Source: Acidobacteriaceae bacterium (GTDB lineage: Bacteria; Acidobacteriota; Terriglobia; Terriglobales; Acidobacteriaceae). From it: a DNA stretch of 35,756 nucleotides. Below, piece by piece: positions 32,226 through 35,756 of the stretch. Made by a program: the position numbers and the translations under genes. Positions within the stretch are counted from its first letter, which is position 1. Every line of letters starts with the position of its first letter. The notes beneath the pieces were generated by a model, which was not told the origin of the DNA, did not search any database, and saw only the letters and a list, made by a program, of their open reading frames with translations. Location: contig PLGG01000067.1 of the NCBI GenBank assembly GCA_003138515.1, positions 1 through 35,756 on the forward strand, in the 5' to 3' direction.

Positions 32226-33471
32226 TATGCTCCTCGTCGCCCGCCGCGAGTACCTCGAGCAGATTCGCGGCCGCGCCTTCCGCATCTCCACCCTCCTCGT
32301 TCCCCTGCTCTTCGTCTTTCTTCTCGGCGTCAGCGCCTTCACCGGCCGCAAGATGGGCTCTGGCAAGCACATTGCCGTCGCCGCCGATAACGCCGCGCTC
32401 GCCGCCGATATCCGCGCTACTCTTCTCGATGACAAGCAAGCCCACTTCACCGTCGACACCGTCGCTCCCTTCACCCCTCAGGACCGCGCCGACCTTCTCT
32501 CCCGCCTCGCAAGTAAATCCATCGACGGCGTTCTGATCGTCGAAAACTCCGCCTCGGGCACGCCCAAAGTCAGCTACCTGTCGCAATCGTCCGGCGACTT
32601 GATGGAAACTTGGCGGCTCGACGCCGCCGTCAACCACGGCCTTCTCGATCTCCGGCTCAGCCAACATGGGCTCACGCCGCAGCAGGTTCAAACCGTCGTC
32701 AAGACCGTGACCATCGACACGCTCCTCGTGTCCGGCAGCGGCCAAACCGGCAAGAGTCAGGGCATGGGGCCCTTCTACGCCGCCATGTTGATGACCTTTC
32801 TCATGACCATGCCCATCCTTCTTTACGGTATGGACATGGCCCGCTCCGTCATCGAAGAAAAAAGCTCGCGCATCTTCGAGGTCATGCTCGCCGTCGCCCG
32901 TCCTGAAGATCTCCTCGCCGGCAAACTCCTTGGCGTCGGCGCCGTCGGCCTCACGCAAATCGCCATCTGGATCGCCGCCGCGGCTCTTCTCTCGGGCTCA
33001 GCCTTGCTCGGGCCCATGCTCAGTGGCGACATCAAAATCCACTTCAGCATTCTTCAGGCGGTCCTCTTCCCCATTTACTTCATCCTCGGCTTCTTCCTTT
33101 ACAGCGCCTTCTTCTCCGGCCTTGCCGCCACCTGCGAAACCGCGCAGGATCTCCAGATGTACATCACCCTCGCCGTCATTCCCACCTGGACCAGCTTTGC
33201 CATCCTGCCCTTCCTTCTCAACAATCCCAACTCACCCTGGGTCGTCGCTGCCTCCATCTTTCCTCCCACCGCGCCACTCGTCATGGTCCCGCGCATCGGC
33301 ATGATGTCCGTCCCCTATCCCTGGTCGCAGCTCGCCATCTCGCTCGCACTCATGGTCCTCAGCATCTGGGTCGTCATCTGGTTCGCCTCCCGCCTCTATC
33401 GCGTCGGAATCCTCATGTACGGCAAGCGCGCCACCCTCCCCGAACTCCTCCGCTGGCTCCGTTACAGCTAA
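32218..33471 (+). CDS. ABC-2 type permease (NatB-like)
   Basis: Membrane partner of the preceding ATPase, 417 aa. One N-terminal membrane helix (FRISTLLVPLLFVFLLGVSAF) is followed by a ~150-residue extracytoplasmic domain and a C-terminal block of five or six helices containing EEKSSRIFEVMLAVARPEDL, the usual ABC-2 coupling region. I start it at the ATG at 32218 (MRNMLLVARREYLEQIRGRA). The frame is open much further upstream, but only as a shadow of the ATPase gene. Confidence 0.92.
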   Translation: MRNMLLVARREYLEQIRGRAFRISTLLVPLLFVFLLGVSAFTGRKMGSGKHIAVAADNAALAADIRATLLDDKQAHFTVDTVAPFTPQDRADLLSRLASKSIDGVLIVENSASGTPKVSYLSQSSGDLMETWRLDAAVNHGLLDLRLSQHGLTPQQVQTVVKTVTIDTLLVSGSGQTGKSQGMGPFYAAMLMTFLMTMPILLYGMDMARSVIEEKSSRIFEVMLAVARPEDLLAGKLLGVGAVGLTQIAIWIAAAALLSGSALLGPMLSGDIKIHFSILQAVLFPIYFILGFFLYSAFFSGLAATCETAQDLQMYITLAVIPTWTSFAILPFLLNNPNSPWVVAASIFPPTAPLVMVPRIGMMSVPYPWSQLAISLALMVLSIWVVIWFASRLYRVGILMYGKRATLPELLRWLRYS

Positions 33472-33859
33472 ATCCTGCTCTGAAAACAGCCGACGAAAGA
33501 TCTGCTTCTGCTTTTCGTCTCGTTCCACCGCATGAACCCGCCGCGCCCCGGGCGCGCTCCGCCTTGCGGGTCGCGCGCCGAACCCTGCCGCGTCAACCTG
33601 TATAAAATTGACCAGCTTCAACACACCGTCTCCCGGCAGAATCCGAATCGCGGAAGAAACAGTGGAGGGACCTTTGTCGGAAAAATCGACGACGAACTCT
33701 CGATTCGGCGGGTGATCGCAACACGACACCGGATCGCCCCGCTGTCCGGCCGCAATCGTTGTGTTGCTGGTGCAATTCTCCTCGGCAGCAGTGCCATTCC
33801 GGGGAATTGACGCCGGTACAAGGGGATTCCAGCTCAAGCCAAACCATGGAGGAGAAGGC
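33472..33859. other. 388-bp gap with a nested inverted repeat
   Basis: No convincing gene. GCAACACGAC (33718-33727) pairs with GTTGTGTTGC (33758-33767) with one G-T pair, and CCGGA/TCCGG (33729-33733, 33745-33749) nests inside. This makes a plausible structured leader or regulatory element ~90 bp before the YeaQ-type gene. A TATAAA lies near 33602. Confidence 0.35.
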
Positions 33860-34114
33860 ATGTTTCACATACTTTGGTATGTAATCATCGGGCTACTCTC
33901 GGGGCTCATCGCGAAATCAGTCATGCATGAGCACATGACGATGTTCTGGACAATCGTGCTCGGCATCGTCGGATCGATCCTCGGCGGCGGCCTCACCCAC
34001 ATGATCTCTCGCTCGAAAAACGAGCGATTTCATCCCGCCGGCCTCATTTTTTCCACACTGGGCGCGATCCTGGTTCTCTTCATCTGCTACAAGCTCAAGA
34101 TTCATCTCCCCTAG
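33860..34114 (+). CDS. YeaQ/GlsB/YmgE-type (transglycosylase-associated) membrane protein
   Basis: An 84-aa protein with three hydrophobic segments: WYVIIGLLSGLIAKSV, WTIVLGIVGSILGGGL and LIFSTLGAILVLFICY. The Gly-rich pattern is that of the GlsB/YeaQ/YmgE stress-response membrane proteins; despite the old family name, no transglycosylase activity is implied. GGAGGAGAAGGC precedes the ATG at 33860; the open frame upstream to 33761 has no membrane character. Likely stress-induced by analogy. Confidence 0.88.
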   Translation: MFHILWYVIIGLLSGLIAKSVMHEHMTMFWTIVLGIVGSILGGGLTHMISRSKNERFHPAGLIFSTLGAILVLFICYKLKIHLP

Positions 34115-34204
34115 TTTTTTTGTTTGTCCCCTCGGCTCATTTGCCGCCCGGCGAGTTCTGACCACTTTGCGTGAGACGAACTGGCACGGAACCCTCACGC
34201 CGCC

Positions 34205-34251
34205 GGGTGCCCCATCCTGGCTCCGAGGCACCGGGATACCCACTGGGCCGG
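34205..34251 (+). repeat. GGGTGCCCCA-family element, decayed
   Basis: Starts GGGTGCCCCATCCTGGC and ends GGGATACCCAC, with GGGT/ACCC as the remaining outer stem. It shares its left arm with 35597 and its right end with 19529-19538. The rest of 34115-34320 holds the promoter of the next gene. Confidence 0.6.
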
Positions 34252-34271
34252 ATCCCGCGCCCAAATGCCGC

Positions 34272-34300
34272 TTGACCCGAGTGATCAAGGGAATTAAACT
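34272..34300 (+). promoter_or_regulatory. Candidate sigma-70-type promoter of the OmpA-family gene
   Basis: TTGACC (34272-34277) and TAAACT (34295-34300) are separated by 17 nt. The predicted start lies just before the AGGAGG at 34311-34316, 5 nt from the ATG. Confidence 0.5.
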
Positions 34301-34320
34301 CCCCTGCTCAGGAGGATTCT

Positions 34321-35574
34321 ATGAGAATGTCCAAGGCCTCCGCATGTATCGTCTTCTCTTGCGCAGTTCTGTTGCTTCAACCAAAACCAACGGCTTGGGC
34401 CCAAACCGCCGCCGCTCCGGTAAATCTGCTCTCCTGGGGTGCCGGCGCGCTCATCGTGCAAGCGCCGCCCTCCTACTCTGACAGCGGCAACTGGTCGCCC
34501 GATGCACTTCTCGACGAGCTTCCCAACACGGGTTGGGCCACCAAGGCAGGTGACCTGACGCCCAAGGTCTTCGTGTTTGAGTTGGCGGACAGGAGCCAGA
34601 TCACCGGCCTGGCCTTCGATACTGCCCAGGCCGAGAACCGGGGTCGCGGAGCCAAGGATTTGAAGGTGGAAATTTCCGACAGCAAGGACGGCGGCTTCAC
34701 TCCAATCGCCACCCCGTCTCTGGCGCCGGTCATGGATCACCAGAAGTTCGCGCTGAAAACACCAGCCGCCGGGCGTTACCTCAGGCTGACGGTGCTCAGC
34801 AACTGGGGCGATAGCCAGTACATGGAAATCATGGATGTCTACGCCTATGGCAAGCCGCTCGTTCAACGAGCGCTGGCCAACAACTCCGGCACCTTTTCTT
34901 CCAGCTACGGAAACTTCCACATGCAGCAAACCGGCGCCACGGTGAACGGCTGTTATGAGTGGAACAACGGACTCATAGAAAACGGCGGATTCGACGGCAG
35001 GGTGCTCCGCTTCACGTGGACCGAAGGCGAAGTCGGCGGTAACCGCCATGGCGGCCCGGCGATGTTGATCTTCGCCGACGACGGCCAGTCGTTTACCGGC
35101 TTTTGGTGGCACGACGGCAACACGAGCGGGAGTCCCAATGGAGACTGGCACGGCACGCGAGTCTCCCGGGACGTTGGCTCATGCCCCTACTGGAAGCCAG
35201 GGGCCGGCAACGCGGTCGAGGAGCAGCTCCAGAGTGAAGGGCGCGCTCGCCTCTACGGGATTCTTTTTGATACTGACTCCGACCACCTTAAGGACGAATC
35301 CAAACCCACGCTGGATGAACTGGTGGCTGCTGCCCGCGCCCAGCCGTCGTGGAACTTTGCCATCGAAGGCCACACCGACAACGTTGGCAGCGACGCCCAC
35401 AACCAGGCGCTATCTGAAAAGCGTGCAATCTCCGTCAAAGCCTACCTGGTCGCCGCCGGCGTGAATGAGAACCGGTTGACAACCCAGGGATTTGGGGCCA
35501 GCCGTCCCGTCGCCAGCAACGACACCGCGCTGGGCCGTTCACAAAACCGGCGCGTGGAGATAGTCAAGAAGTAG
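34321..35574 (+). CDS. OmpA-family protein with discoidin-like N-terminal domain
   Basis: A 417-aa secreted protein. A signal peptide ends near TAWAQ (~28). Residues ~50-175 look like an F5/8-type-C/discoidin domain (LLDELPNTGWATKAGDL, LKVEISDSKDGGFTPI, RYLRLTVLSNWG). The middle (~185-290, GTFSSSYGNFHMQQTG, RVLRFTWTEGEVGG) is a beta-rich domain rich in Gly and Trp. The C-terminal OmpA domain (~305-417) binds peptidoglycan: ILFDTDSDHLKDESKPTLDE, IEGHTDNVGSDAHNQALSEK, RAISVKAYLVAAGV and GRSQNRRVEIV. No beta-barrel is present, so it is probably periplasmic, tied to the wall. Strong AGGAGG before the ATG. Confidence 0.88.
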   Translation: MRMSKASACIVFSCAVLLLQPKPTAWAQTAAAPVNLLSWGAGALIVQAPPSYSDSGNWSPDALLDELPNTGWATKAGDLTPKVFVFELADRSQITGLAFDTAQAENRGRGAKDLKVEISDSKDGGFTPIATPSLAPVMDHQKFALKTPAAGRYLRLTVLSNWGDSQYMEIMDVYAYGKPLVQRALANNSGTFSSSYGNFHMQQTGATVNGCYEWNNGLIENGGFDGRVLRFTWTEGEVGGNRHGGPAMLIFADDGQSFTGFWWHDGNTSGSPNGDWHGTRVSRDVGSCPYWKPGAGNAVEEQLQSEGRARLYGILFDTDSDHLKDESKPTLDELVAAARAQPSWNFAIEGHTDNVGSDAHNQALSEKRAISVKAYLVAAGVNENRLTTQGFGASRPVASNDTALGRSQNRRVEIVKK

Positions 35575-35591
35575 GTCCACAGTCTTGCAGA

Positions 35592-35703
35592 TCGCCGGGT
35601 GCCCCATCCTGGCTGTGATCCCATCTGAGCGACCGGAGCGCAGCGATGGGAGTCAAAGGACCTGCTTCTTGGAACCCTGGTGAAGGGTGGGATAGCACGA
35701 ACC
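35592..35703 (+). repeat. Composite repeat: TCATCC-type unit nested in a GGGTGCCCCA unit
   Basis: The outer arms GGGTGCCCCATCCTGGC (from 35597) and GAAGGGTGGGATAGCACG (to 35700) bracket a copy of the second family: ATCCCATCTGAGCGA, stem CCCATC/GATGGG (35620-35625, 35645-35650), then AGTCAAAGGACCTGC. It lies ~20 bp after the OmpA-family stop. The remaining 56 bp to the window edge show no gene. Confidence 0.75.
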
Positions 35704-35756
35704 TCAACTCCGCACGATGGGACTAATCCCTGGTCCCTAATTGTGGTGCATCAACA

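Overview
The window is a GC-rich, gene-dense chromosomal stretch that most likely comes from an acidobacterium of the Terriglobia type. The clues are a VWFA-related secreted protein of the kind abundant in that phylum, many secreted proteins with Ala/Pro-rich linkers, and intergenic palindromes that I recall (unverified) from Terriglobia genomes. No rRNA, tRNA, CRISPR array, transposase, integrase or phage gene was seen. Most of the content is ordinary chromosome.

Layout. 0.1-2.1 kb: an Lgt-family protein translationally coupled to an RluA-type pseudouridine synthase. 2.2-4.2 kb: a secreted VWFA protein and a cysteine-containing Pro-rich protein. 4.5-6.6 kb (minus): NAD-dependent DNA ligase, lying between two ~70-bp direct repeats. 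6.8-11.6 kb: divergent M3 peptidase and M29 aminopeptidase, the latter followed by a DUF457/YdjM-type membrane protein. 11.9-15.0 kb: DUF6580-like membrane protein, Uma2 nuclease-like protein, VTT/DedA-like protein and a TonB-like protein. 15.1-16.2 kb: a toxin-antitoxin islet, with a lone ParD antitoxin divergent from a complete HigB/HigA-like pair. 16.5-19.4 kb: aconitase with two insertions. 19.6-23.9 kb: small secreted, zinc-ribbon and monooxygenase-fold proteins, RimO with an enlarged linker, an ICMT-like membrane methyltransferase and a Tat-exported cupin. 23.9-27.4 kb: an alpha/beta hydrolase that looks frameshifted, a secreted protein of unknown role and a dienelactone hydrolase. 27.5-30.6 kb: YacG, PgpA, a TIG/beta-propeller protein and CinA, all co-directional. 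30.7-35.6 kb: GYD protein, NatAB-like ABC exporter, YeaQ/GlsB-type membrane protein, and an OmpA-family protein with a discoidin-like N-terminal region.

The most unusual content lies in the short non-coding and inserted sequences. At least three families of dispersed palindromes recur: one whose arms begin GGGTGCCCCA, one with arms TCATCC(T/C)GAGCGA and AAGGACCTG just 3' of forward genes, and one with 24-bp hairpin units. Some copies sit inside coding regions (rimO, the DUF457 gene), one is nested in another, and several stems differ by compensatory changes. In addition, many gene junctions carry degenerate short tandem repeats of 7-23 bp, some running across stop or start codons. Four or five genes have a -10-like hexamer 5-8 nt before the start codon and no Shine-Dalgarno sequence, suggesting leaderless mRNAs.
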